From: Pseudoselenomonas ruminantium | GTDB taxonomy: Bacteria; Bacillota; Negativicutes; Selenomonadales; Selenomonadaceae | Reading direction: 5' to 3' | Assembly (NCBI RefSeq): GCF_900104055.1 | Contig: NZ_FNJQ01000026.1 | Location: 1 to 55,566 of the forward strand | Length of the DNA: 55,566 nt | In this document: positions 26,848 through 36,457 of the stretch, piece after piece | Layout of the letters: every line of letters starts with the position of its first letter | Numbering within the stretch: position 1 is the first letter of the stretch | Position numbers and translations under genes: made by a program | Notes under the pieces: generated by a model | Database searches by the model: none | Told to the model about the DNA's origin: nothing | What the model saw: only the letters and a program-made list of their open reading frames with translations

Positions 26848-27316
26848 GCACGGCGCCCCCTGTCGGCAAATGCTTGGCCAGCTCCACCAGGTCGGCATCG
26901 CAGGCTTTCTCGACCAGCTTATGGAAGCCTTCAAAGAGCTCCTTGACTTCCGCCTTGTCCATGTCCTCCACCAGATAATCCACCCAGCCCTGGATGACAT
27001 TGCGCAGGAATTCATGCTGCTCGCGGCCAAAGTCCGTCAGATAGATGTGGCGGATGCGGCGGTCACCGGCATCAGCCTCGCGGTAGATAAAGCCCTTGTC
27101 CACCAGCAGGTTGATCGTGCGTGTTACCACAGCCTTGTCCAGATAAAGCATCGCCGCCAGATCATCCTGTTTGGCCCCTTCATGGTCATAGATGCGGATC
27201 AGCATGATGTACTCGGAAAAGGTCAGCCCAAACTTCTGGCAGGCCTCCACCACAAACAGCTGCGACCGACGATGCAGGATTGAAAACCAGCGCCCCCAAT
27301 TTACATATTCATCCAT
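26834..27316 (-). CDS. MarR-family transcriptional regulator
   Basis: A 160-residue winged-helix protein with the MarR pattern: KQDDLAAMLYLDKAVVTRTINLLVDKGFIYREADAGDRR as recognition helix and DxR wing near residues 50-90. MarR proteins repress efflux genes and release DNA on binding small ligands. It is the first gene of the efflux operon. The palindrome TTGATTACATCAA lies at its own predicted transcription start, which suggests autorepression relieved by a pump substrate. Confidence 0.92.
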   Translation of the reverse strand: MDEYVNWGRWFSILHRRSQLFVVEACQKFGLTFSEYIMLIRIYDHEGAKQDDLAAMLYLDKAVVTRTINLLVDKGFIYREADAGDRRIRHIYLTDFGREQHEFLRNVIQGWVDYLVEDMDKAEVKELFEGFHKLVEKACDADLVELAKHLPTGGAVREKL

Positions 27317-27359
27317 CTCAAATTCCTCCCCCTATTTATGAAAACCATCTTATGTTAAG

Positions 27360-27372
27360 TTGATTACATCAA
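27360..27372. promoter_or_regulatory. Candidate MarR operator
   Basis: Perfect palindrome TTGAT-TAC-ATCAA immediately after the -10 box of the marR-efflux promoter, where a bound dimer would block the start of transcription. The wider sequence GTTAA...TTAAC extends the symmetry loosely. Confidence 0.6.
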
Positions 27373-27375
27373 ACA

Positions 27376-27404
27376 ATTTTAACGCAAAATGCGCACAAAG
27401 TCAA
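27376..27404 (-). promoter_or_regulatory. Promoter of the marR-efflux operon
   Basis: Minus strand: TTGACT, 17-bp spacer, TAAAAT, each 5 of 6 to consensus, 60 bp before the marR start. Confidence 0.75.
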
Positions 27405-27507
27405 TATTCCTCACTTTTTTCTGATAATTGTCACGTCATTTTTCCTTTTCCTTATTCTGCCTTCCGTGTATAATGGAAGGGAAGTCTTTTACAAAGGGGG
27501 AATAGCT

Positions 27508-28347
27508 ATGACCTGCCCACGTGTCGGCCATATCGATTTTCTGAACGTACTGCCTCTTTCCTACAGCTACAACCATGGCGCCGCCCAAGGCCTTTCCATC
27601 ACCCGCGGCGTGCCCGCCATTCTCAATAACGACCTGATCAACGGGCGTCTGGATATGAGCAACTGCTCCTCCATCGTCTACGCCCGCCACAGCGAAAAGC
27701 TCGTGATCCTGCCGGATGTCTGCGTCAGCACGGACGGTGCCGTGCAGAGCATCCTGCTGATTTCCAAGAAGCCCATCCATGAGCTCCGCGATGACAAGAT
27801 CATCCTGACCGCCAAGAGCGCTACCTCCCATTGCCTGCTCAAGATCATCCTGCGCAGCCATGGCGCCATCCCCAACTATTATGTACGTCATGTGGCGCCA
27901 GAGTCTCCCATACCTGAAGACGCCACCGCCTCCCTGTTGATCGGTGACGATGCCCTTTGGTGCTACCATCATCAGGAAGAAGGCCTCTACTACTACGATC
28001 TGGGCAAAGAATGGCAGGAACTCACGGGCAAGAAGATGGTCTATGCCCTCTGGGTGGTGAACAAGGATTTCGCCGAAAACTCCCCGGAAATGCTGCAGCT
28101 CATCTACGACCGGGTACACAAGTCTTTCCAGCGATATCCGGAAAACAAGGAGACGGTCATAAACTCCATCCTGAAGGATAAGCCCTTCACCTATGAGCAG
28201 CTCGACAGCTACCTCTATAACACCATAAAATGGGATTTGAGCGAAGAATATATCGAAGGCCTCAGGACCTTCTATCAGATGGCCCACAATATGAACCTGA
28301 TCGAACATATCCCCGAACTGAATTTTGCCAAAGTGCGGCGTAACTAA
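27508..28347 (+). CDS. mqnA: Chorismate dehydratase MqnA (futalosine menaquinone pathway)
   Basis: A 279-residue periplasmic-binding-protein-fold enzyme without a signal peptide, as expected for cytoplasmic MqnA, which dehydrates chorismate to 3-enolpyruvylbenzoate. Seen: the start GHIDFLNVLPLSY, the DMSNCSSIVYAR segment and LLIGDDAL near residue 145, all family-like. AAAGGGGG precedes the ATG. No other mqn genes are near; ubiX at 11.7 kb might supply cofactor for a later decarboxylation. A TATAAT lies at 27469-27474. Confidence 0.85.
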   Translation: MTCPRVGHIDFLNVLPLSYSYNHGAAQGLSITRGVPAILNNDLINGRLDMSNCSSIVYARHSEKLVILPDVCVSTDGAVQSILLISKKPIHELRDDKIILTAKSATSHCLLKIILRSHGAIPNYYVRHVAPESPIPEDATASLLIGDDALWCYHHQEEGLYYYDLGKEWQELTGKKMVYALWVVNKDFAENSPEMLQLIYDRVHKSFQRYPENKETVINSILKDKPFTYEQLDSYLYNTIKWDLSEEYIEGLRTFYQMAHNMNLIEHIPELNFAKVRRN

Positions 28348-28350
28348 GCC

Positions 28351-28378
28351 AAAAGCAGGACTAAAGTCCTGCTTTTTT
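28351..28378 (+). terminator. Terminator after mqnA
   Basis: Twelve-pair stem AAAAGCAGGACT/AGTCCTGCTTTT with a two-base loop, followed by more T residues. Confidence 0.88.
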
Positions 28379-28481
28379 AATGAAATTTTTCATTATTTTT
28401 AAGTGCCCTTTAATACCGCCTTGCTATAATACAAACTGTTTTCATTTTCATTTTATTTTCATGTTTCCTAAGGAGGTTACA

Positions 28482-29228
28482 ATGAGTACGTTAAGTATGA
28501 ACTGGAAAAATTTCCTTTCCACCGAAGAAGACCGCTGCAATAAGTATATGCTGTTCCTGCTGGTCTTCAATCTCGTCAATTTCGCTGCCGATGCCGCATT
28601 GGTTGTCCCGGATGCCTCACTGGATTTCCTGGTCCTGCCCTTGTCCTTGGTGCAGATCGTATTCTCCCTGGCCCTGCTTGTGCTGACCATTTACATCTAT
28701 TATAAGAACAAGGTCTGGCACTTCATGCTCCGCCTCTTGCCCTGTTCATTGGTTTGCCTGATTCTGCTGGGCATTCTCCAGGCCGTGATCAGCCCCGCGA
28801 TGCTGGCACTTTGGGTAATCGCCTCCATCTATGTCAACCGCAAATACTTCAAACCCTTTGCCAATTATCAGAATTACATCTTCCGCTATTTCCTGAGCCT
28901 GATTCTGATGATTTTTGCCGGAGTTATCATGTTCTATACTGCTCTCAATGGAACTTCCGATAGCGCCATGTCCTTAACACTGTTCATTGGCCTGATTGAG
29001 GGCTTAGCTATTATAGCACTGTTCTGGCAGCTGATGTCCAAGGAAATTGCCAATGGCAAAACCTTCTATGAAACCCTGCGCATCCTGGCTCTGCTCCCGG
29101 TTGCCTTTGCCTTCCTGCTGACAGGTCTGCTGACCATCGTCCCCGTAAGATTCTTCGCCGCAGAACACCTCTTCGGCGAAGAAGGACATGACTATCTGGC
29201 TATGCCAGAAGCAAATACCACCGCATAA
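28482..29228 (+). CDS. Seven-helix membrane protein, unknown
   Basis: A 248-residue integral membrane protein with about seven hydrophobic segments and short loops, ending in a polar tail. AAGGAGG lies before the ATG at 28482; the longer frame from 28380 includes the preceding terminator region and is rejected. No catalytic or transport motif is recognised. It is a single-gene unit between two terminators. Confidence 0.75.
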   Translation: MSTLSMNWKNFLSTEEDRCNKYMLFLLVFNLVNFAADAALVVPDASLDFLVLPLSLVQIVFSLALLVLTIYIYYKNKVWHFMLRLLPCSLVCLILLGILQAVISPAMLALWVIASIYVNRKYFKPFANYQNYIFRYFLSLILMIFAGVIMFYTALNGTSDSAMSLTLFIGLIEGLAIIALFWQLMSKEIANGKTFYETLRILALLPVAFAFLLTGLLTIVPVRFFAAEHLFGEEGHDYLAMPEANTTA

Positions 29229-29241
29229 TATTGTAGTCAAT

Positions 29242-29288
29242 AAAAGTGCCTGCAAGAAAACAAACAACGTTTTCTCGCAGGCACTTTT
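29242..29288. terminator. Bidirectional terminator
   Basis: Outer 12-bp stem AAAAGTGCCTGC/GCAGGCACTTTT with an inner AGAAAAC/GTTTTCT stem. It separates the convergent unknown membrane gene and dctM. Confidence 0.88.
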
Positions 29289-29345
29289 CTATGTATGGAT
29301 ATTATTGAAGGGACAATCCCGTTTTCAACCACCGATTACATTTGT

Positions 29346-30656
29346 TTACTTCACATATCCCATCAGCCCCGGCAACCAGAGCGACAGTTCCGGAATATAG
29401 GTTACCAGCAGAAGCGCGATAACCAAGGCTGCAAAGAAGGGCAGCAGCCACCGGACAACGGACTCCAGTTCCACGCCGCCAACCTTCACCCCGACAAACA
29501 GTGTCGTGCCCACCGGCGGGGTGATGGTCCCGATGCACAGATTAAAGATCATGAAGATGCCGAAATGAATGGGGTTGATTCCCATCGCCATACACACGGG
29601 CAGGAAGATGGGGGTAAAGATCAGGCAAGCCGGCGTCATATCCATGAAGGTCCCCACCACCAACAAAATAACATTGATGAAGAGCAGGATCAGGAAATGG
29701 CTATCCGTCAAGCCCAACAGACCAGCCGAAACGGCCTCAGGTATATTGGTGAACGCCATAACCCAGGACATGATGCTGGACGTGCCGATCAGGAAGATAA
29801 TGATGCCGGTCATCTCTGCACTTTCCTCAAAGATGTGCGGCAGATCCTGGACACTAATGGAACGATAGCAGAACATCGACAACAGCAGGCTGTAAACAAC
29901 CGCCACCACCGAGCCTTCCGTAGCCGTGAAGACGCCAGTAATGATGCCGCCAATAACCACCACCAATAACAACAGGCAGGGAATCGCATCGGCCATCACT
30001 TTCCATGCTTCCTTCGAGGCAAACACATGCTCGGCCCGATAGCCGTGTTGACGAGCCAGGATATAGGCCACACTCATGCAGGCCAATCCCCAGAGCAGCC
30101 CTGGGATATACCCAGCCATGAAAAGAGCCGCCACTGAAGTACCACCGCTGACCAGCGAATAGGTAATCATCACATTGCTGGGTGGAATCAACAGCCCCGA
30201 AGGCGCCGACGAGATGTTGGTCGCTGCCGAAAAACTCGGTTCATAGCCCTCATCCTTCTCAATCGGGGCAATCATCGAACCCATAGCCGAAGCCGCCGCC
30301 GTTCCCGAACCGGATATGGAACCGAACATCATATTCGCCACCACATTGGTCTGAGCCAGCGCTCCCGGCGTCTGGCCCGTAAACAGTTTGGCCAGATTGA
30401 TCAAGCGAACCGCGATGCCGCCCCGGTTCATGATATTGCCCGCCAGGATGAAGAACGGAATGGCGAGCAGGGAAAAAATCGAAATCCCGGAAAATATCCG
30501 CTGTGCTCCGGTCAGTACCGCTACATCAAAGTTCAAGACCGGCAGGATGGCCAGAATGGATGCGATGGCCAGTGCCATCGCAATGGGCATCCCCACTACC
30601 AGCAGCACCACCAATGCCAACAGAATAATGATCCCGGAAAGAATTGCCACACTCAT
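29346..30656 (-). CDS. dctM: TRAP transporter large permease DctM
   Basis: A 436-residue DctM-type permease with about twelve membrane helices and the family segments GVPIAMALA-like GMPIAMALA near residue 25, PFFILAGNIMNRGGIA, and PSNVMITYSL. It moves an organic acid with Na+ after delivery by the binding protein. It is the last gene of dctP-dctQ-dctM, 25 bp after dctQ. Substrate not readable. Confidence 0.94.
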   Translation of the reverse strand: MSVAILSGIIILLALVVLLVVGMPIAMALAIASILAILPVLNFDVAVLTGAQRIFSGISIFSLLAIPFFILAGNIMNRGGIAVRLINLAKLFTGQTPGALAQTNVVANMMFGSISGSGTAAASAMGSMIAPIEKDEGYEPSFSAATNISSAPSGLLIPPSNVMITYSLVSGGTSVAALFMAGYIPGLLWGLACMSVAYILARQHGYRAEHVFASKEAWKVMADAIPCLLLLVVVIGGIITGVFTATEGSVVAVVYSLLLSMFCYRSISVQDLPHIFEESAEMTGIIIFLIGTSSIMSWVMAFTNIPEAVSAGLLGLTDSHFLILLFINVILLVVGTFMDMTPACLIFTPIFLPVCMAMGINPIHFGIFMIFNLCIGTITPPVGTTLFVGVKVGGVELESVVRWLLPFFAALVIALLLVTYIPELSLWLPGLMGYVK

Positions 30657-30681
30657 ACATACGCCTCATTTCTGCACAAGA

Positions 30682-31173
30682 TTATCTGCTGCCCTGCATA
30701 TTCTCTTTCCATAGGTCCATGATATTGCAAACACCATAAATACTGATCAACATCCCTGTCAGGGGTACAACGGCATAAACAGCTCCCATGGGTATGCCCA
30801 GCGATGCTGTTTTCTGCGACATCGTGAGTTCCATGATAGTCAACCCGCCATAGAGCAATACCACCAGCGCTACGGCCACGACCATGATTTCAATGCATAT
30901 TTCCAGCCATTTCCGCTCCTGTCCCTGGAGACGGTCTGCAAATACCGAAACCCGCAAATGTTCCCGCTTGCCAAAGACCAGCGCCGATACCAGCAAAGCC
31001 ATCCAAGCAAACGTATAAGTCAGCAGTTCTTCCGATACCGTACTCGGACTATTGAACAGATAACGGGTAACGATCTGATAAGTCCCAATACAGACAATCG
31101 CCGCAAACATAGCACTGCATATCACGGACAAGCTCTTATCCAACACACTGCGTATCTTCTTTATGCCATTCAT
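30682..31173 (-). CDS. dctQ: TRAP transporter small permease DctQ
   Basis: A 163-residue four-helix membrane protein of the DctQ family (segments WMALLVSALVFGKREHLRVSV and the late GMLISIYG). It pairs with DctM. Its start overlaps the dctP stop as ATGA, showing coupled translation. Confidence 0.93.
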   Translation of the reverse strand: MNGIKKIRSVLDKSLSVICSAMFAAIVCIGTYQIVTRYLFNSPSTVSEELLTYTFAWMALLVSALVFGKREHLRVSVFADRLQGQERKWLEICIEIMVVAVALVVLLYGGLTIMELTMSQKTASLGIPMGAVYAVVPLTGMLISIYGVCNIMDLWKENMQGSR

Positions 31174-32195
31174 TCTTTCGCCCCCGTATCCCTTGCATTG
31201 ATTGTTTGAATATGCTCGTAAATGTCTCGGATATTCGGATTCTTAGCCAGCATCTCCTTATGCAGTTCCAGGACCTGCGCGCGGAACGGTGTCATATCCA
31301 CATTGACAAAGGTCACGCCCATTTCCTCCTGCGCTATCTTTTTGGCGTTCTCCACCTCTTTATCCCAGGCTTCCAATTCCACATCCGTAGACAATCTGGC
31401 TGCCTCGGCAAATACCTCCTGTTCTTCCGGACTCAACGACTGCAGAAAACGCAGATTAGCCATAAGCACATCCGGTATCATCTGATGATTCGTATAGCTG
31501 TAATACTTCGCGACCTCGCCATGTTTATTATTGGTGATGGCCAGTTCGTTGTTCTCAGCCCCATCGATAACCCCCTGCTGGATTGCGGTGTAAACTTCAC
31601 CAAAGGCCATCGGGGTTGCTGCCGCGCCGAAGGCATTGACCATCGCAATGCTGGCCGGAGACTGCTGCACGCGCAGTTTCATGCCCTGCATATCCTCAGG
31701 CTTTTCGATTTTCTCCTTCGCATAGAAACTGCGAATGCCTGCATTATACCAGGTCATCACGCGAAAACCAGCCTCATCCGTGGATGTATATATCTTCTTC
31801 ATATACTCCTCATCCCGCATCGTATCAAAATAAGCTTTTTGCGAGGCAAACAGATAGGGCATACTGAACACTTCATAGACACTGGCAATGGTTTCCACAT
31901 TTGGACAACCCACTACGATGAAATCAATCGCACCGGTCTGCGTCAGCTCAATGGCTTTTTTCTGTCCCCCTAGCAGCTCATTGGGAAAAATCTGCACTTC
32001 AAACTTATCGCCCAGCTTTTCCTCCACGTGCTTCTTGAAGGCCAACAAGCCGATATGCTCCGGATGTTTCTCTGACTGCGAATGAGCAATCCTGACAATC
32101 CGCTTGCCATTCCCAATGGTATTACCAGCCGGAATAATCAGAAAACAAATAAGCCCCACAAGCAGCAATAAACTCAGCTTACTTTTCCACCCCAT
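31170..32195 (-). CDS. dctP: TRAP transporter substrate-binding protein DctP
   Basis: A 341-residue exported binding protein. Residues about 6-28 form a signal or anchor helix. The mature part is a DctP fold with GMKLRVQQSPASIAMVNAFGAAATPMAFGEVYTAIQQGVIDGAE, where the Arg in KLRV is the residue that usually holds the substrate carboxylate. It catches a carboxylic acid outside the membrane and delivers it to DctQM. First gene of the operon; three direct repeats upstream may be operator sites. A uronate pathway gene (uxaC) lies 8 kb away, but no link can be shown. Confidence 0.93.
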   Translation of the reverse strand: MGWKSKLSLLLLVGLICFLIIPAGNTIGNGKRIVRIAHSQSEKHPEHIGLLAFKKHVEEKLGDKFEVQIFPNELLGGQKKAIELTQTGAIDFIVVGCPNVETIASVYEVFSMPYLFASQKAYFDTMRDEEYMKKIYTSTDEAGFRVMTWYNAGIRSFYAKEKIEKPEDMQGMKLRVQQSPASIAMVNAFGAAATPMAFGEVYTAIQQGVIDGAENNELAITNNKHGEVAKYYSYTNHQMIPDVLMANLRFLQSLSPEEQEVFAEAARLSTDVELEAWDKEVENAKKIAQEEMGVTFVNVDMTPFRAQVLELHKEMLAKNPNIRDIYEHIQTINARDTGAKE

Positions 32196-32295
32196 GCTTG
32201 AACCACACCTTTCTGTACTTTAAGCTGATTTGTAATTACTATCTATTATTTTATTCTGCTTTATTTCTAATGTAAATGTATTTATAATATCTATG

Positions 32296-32368
32296 CTTGT
32301 GTTTATACTTTTATTGCCTTAAGTTTTCCTCATTGTTCTTGTGTTTATAATAGTTATTGTGATTATAA
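32296..32368. promoter_or_regulatory. Three direct repeats upstream of the TRAP operon
   Basis: TTGTGTTTATA occurs at 32297-32307 and 32339-32349, and TTGTGATTATA at 32357-32367, in an AT-rich region 100-170 bp before dctP. Repeats of this size are suited to a regulator, but they also lie 20-90 bp downstream of the glpF terminator and have no proven partner. Confidence 0.4.
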
Positions 32369-32388
32369 ATACAACTTTCTATAAGCAA

Positions 32389-32426
32389 AAGGCGCTGTGT
32401 TCATGTTTTTCATGACACAGCGCCTT
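32389..32426 (-). terminator. Terminator of the glp operon
   Basis: A 16-bp stem with one bulge (AAGGCGCTGTG.. with CACAGCGCCTT) followed on the minus strand by TTTTGC, 48 bp after glpF. Confidence 0.75.
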
Positions 32427-32473
32427 GTCTGTTATGGAATCTTTAGGGGAAAAATGAACTTAGGAGAATTTTC

Positions 32474-33211
32474 TTAGAGCACGCCGCAGCTGGAAGCTAC
32501 CAGATAGGCGATGAGGCCGCCGCAGAGCGGTGCCACAACGGGAATCCAGGCATAGCCCCAGTCGGAGCTGCCTTTGCCGGCAATCGGCAGGATGGCATGC
32601 GCAATGCGCGGGCCAAGGTCACGGGCGGGGTTCATGGCATAACCCGTGGGGCCGCCCAGGGAAAGGCCAAGAGCCAGGATCAGGATACCAACGATGTAGG
32701 GGCCATAGCCCGGAACAAGAGCACCAACCGGTTTGGAGAAAATCATCCAGATGACGAACATCAGGAAGAAGGTAGCAATCGTTTCGCAGATGAAGTTGGC
32801 TGCCGGATTGCGGATAGCCGGGCCGGTAGCGAAAACACCGAGCTTGGCTGCCGGATCTTCCGTTTCAGCCCAATGCGGCAGATAAGCCAGCCATACGATA
32901 GCAGCACCAACGATACCACCGAGCAGCTGCACGATGGAAGTCATCAGGAACTGGTTAAAAGTATAGATGCCAGCCATCATCTTGGCCAGCGTAACAGCTG
33001 GGTTCAGGTCACCCTGCGGCGCACCAAGCGTCGTCGCGGTGAATACACCCAACGTAACGGCAAATGCCCAGCCGAAGGCTATGCAGATCCACCCGCCGCC
33101 CTGGCCTTTGGATTTGGTCAGTGTCATGTTCGCACAGACGCCGCAACCAAAAACGAGCAGCACCATTGTGCCCATGAACTCACCCAACAAGTTTTCCGTA
33201 CCTGTTACCAT
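32474..33211 (-). CDS. glpF: Glycerol facilitator GlpF (aquaglyceroporin)
   Basis: A 245-residue MIP channel with six membrane helices and two NPA half-helices: LNPAVT in the first half and AMNPARD in the second. The Asp after NPAR is the mark of glycerol-conducting members. It lets glycerol diffuse into the cell for GlpK, encoded just upstream in the same operon. Confidence 0.95.
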   Translation of the reverse strand: MVTGTENLLGEFMGTMVLLVFGCGVCANMTLTKSKGQGGGWICIAFGWAFAVTLGVFTATTLGAPQGDLNPAVTLAKMMAGIYTFNQFLMTSIVQLLGGIVGAAIVWLAYLPHWAETEDPAAKLGVFATGPAIRNPAANFICETIATFFLMFVIWMIFSKPVGALVPGYGPYIVGILILALGLSLGGPTGYAMNPARDLGPRIAHAILPIAGKGSSDWGYAWIPVVAPLCGGLIAYLVASSCGVL

Positions 33212-33251
33212 GATAATCCCTCTTTCTTATAATGAATTATAGCTATATAGC

Positions 33252-33275
33252 AGGTGGGTGGGCATGCCCGCCCAC
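33252..33275 (-). other. GC-rich hairpin between glpK and glpF
   Basis: GGTGGG(T)GGGC pairs with CCCGCCCACC around a short loop. No T tract follows on the minus strand, so it is more likely an mRNA-stabilising or processing hairpin than a terminator. Confidence 0.5.
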
Positions 33276-33307
33276 CTTTACTATCTGCTTAACAAGCCTT
33301 CCCAGTT

Positions 33308-34822
<1,515 letters not shown>

Positions 34823-34881
34823 CTACTTTCTTGTGAAGTCAATCAAGACTCAGATTAAGATTAAGAAATCCATAATAACCT

Positions 34882-35190
34882 TTAATAGTCCCCGACGATC
34901 TTCTGTGCCAGGTCCAGGATCTTGACGGCATCAATGCCGGCATAGAGATCCTTGGGAATAACCGCTGACTTGACGTTAGGATACCTGACCTGCAGCTCCG
35001 GCAGTTCAAATGCCGACTGGGGAGCCAGCAGCATGACATCAGCAAACTGGGATGCCTCCTTGACTTCCTGAATGGGATAGAACGTCACCGAGCAGGGATA
35101 CCCCAGCCTTGCCGCCTCATGCTCCATACGGCGCACCAGCATATTGGTGGACACACCAGCAGAACAGATCAGTACAATTCTCCGAATCAT
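34882..35190 (-). CDS. Orphan PTS lactose/cellobiose-type IIB protein in the glp operon
   Basis: A 102-residue protein with the IIB fold and the phosphocysteine C9 in LICSAGVSTNMLV. It lies between glpC (15 bp away) and glpK (71 bp away) on the same strand, without any IIA or IIC. A transport role is unlikely on its own. It may receive phosphate from a PTS IIA and report PTS state to glycerol metabolism, or regulate a neighbour; this is inference. It differs clearly from the cellobiose IIB at 14 kb. Confidence 0.85.
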   Translation of the reverse strand: MIRRIVLICSAGVSTNMLVRRMEHEAARLGYPCSVTFYPIQEVKEASQFADVMLLAPQSAFELPELQVRYPNVKSAVIPKDLYAGIDAVKILDLAQKIVGDY

Positions 35191-35205
35191 CGAAAATCCT
35201 CCCTC

Positions 35206-36444
35206 CTATTTACCATAAGCTTTAGCTAATATCTCAACGGGGTGACAGGTCCTGGCCTGCGTCCCATGTTGGATCTGTAACCTACAAGTGCCGCAGTCAC
35301 AGATGACTTCGTCACACTTAGCATCCTCGATGCGGGCGAAGAGCTTTTCGCCAATCTTCATGGAGATAGCATATTTATCGCCCTTGAAGCCGTAGTTGCC
35401 GCTCATGCCGCAGCAGCCGGCATCGGCCTGTTCCACGGTCACACCGGGAACCTGTGCCAGGATCTTCGCTGCGGGGACACCGAAGCCCTGACTCTTGAGG
35501 TGGCAGGGGACATGATACATGAGCTTTTCGCCCACCTGCTGGAAACTTGTATTGAGCTCGTCTTTTTCCGCGAGAATCTCCAGGAATTCAAAGGCGTCAT
35601 AGACGTTTTCGCCCGCCTCATGCATCTTTTCCTCGTTGAAGAGTTCATGATATTCCTGCTTGAGCATCAGCGAGCAGCTCGTGCAGCAGGCAATCACCGG
35701 AATGCCCTGCCGCTTCCATTCGAGGATGCGGCTGACATTGTTCTCCGCATGTTCATGGGCTTCAGCGAGGTAGCCCGTGACCACCATCGGCGAACCACAG
35801 CAGTTGAATTTCTCATCCACGAGAACCTCATAGCCATTGGCGTTCATGACCTTGACAAAGGCCACGCCCACCTGCGGTTCATTCTGATTGATAAAGCAGC
35901 CCGGGAAGAACACAACCTTTTTCTGACTTTGCGGCTGTTTGATTCCCTTGAACAGCTGCATGAAGCTGTCCGAAGCATACGCCGGCATATTGCGCTCGCC
36001 AGCCATCCCCATCGCTCCGAACACGCCGAGTGCCTTACCGATGCTCATGCCCAGATTGGCAAAGGCAGCGCCAAAGGGCAGGGCACGGACAAGTTTAGCC
36101 ATGCGCTCGCCATGGGCCAGCATATCGTCGCGCCGGGAATGCTCATGCGTCTCGTAGTATTTGGCCCGCTGCAGCATATTCAGCGTGGATACGGCCACCC
36201 CCGAGGGGCAGGCACGGTCACAGCTCTTGCAGTTGGAGCAGAAATCCAGGCTCTCTTCAAAATCCTCCTGGGAAAAATGCATGCGGCTATGGGCGGGGCC
36301 CACGAGTTTCGGACCGCGGTAGCTCTTTTCCGCTTCCATCACCGGGCAGCTCGACATGCAGGAAGTACAGGACAGGCAATGGTCGGCTGTTGAACGTGCC
36401 GTTTCCATCTCTTCAATTTTCTTACTGATATCACGCATCGCCAA
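35206..36444 (-). CDS. glpC: Anaerobic glycerol-3-phosphate dehydrogenase subunit C
   Basis: A 412-residue iron-sulfur protein that anchors GlpAB to the membrane and passes electrons to menaquinone. Two [4Fe-4S] motifs lie at the start (CLSCTSCMSSCP and CSNCKSCDRACP). The rest carries two CCG domains, with CCGSPMV and CCGMSGNYG, typical of GlpC and of heterodisulfide-reductase-like subunits. It follows glpB by 13 bp. Confidence 0.94.
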   Translation of the reverse strand: MAMRDISKKIEEMETARSTADHCLSCTSCMSSCPVMEAEKSYRGPKLVGPAHSRMHFSQEDFEESLDFCSNCKSCDRACPSGVAVSTLNMLQRAKYYETHEHSRRDDMLAHGERMAKLVRALPFGAAFANLGMSIGKALGVFGAMGMAGERNMPAYASDSFMQLFKGIKQPQSQKKVVFFPGCFINQNEPQVGVAFVKVMNANGYEVLVDEKFNCCGSPMVVTGYLAEAHEHAENNVSRILEWKRQGIPVIACCTSCSLMLKQEYHELFNEEKMHEAGENVYDAFEFLEILAEKDELNTSFQQVGEKLMYHVPCHLKSQGFGVPAAKILAQVPGVTVEQADAGCCGMSGNYGFKGDKYAISMKIGEKLFARIEDAKCDEVICDCGTCRLQIQHGTQARTCHPVEILAKAYGK

Positions 36445-36457
36445 AGTCTCTCCTTCC

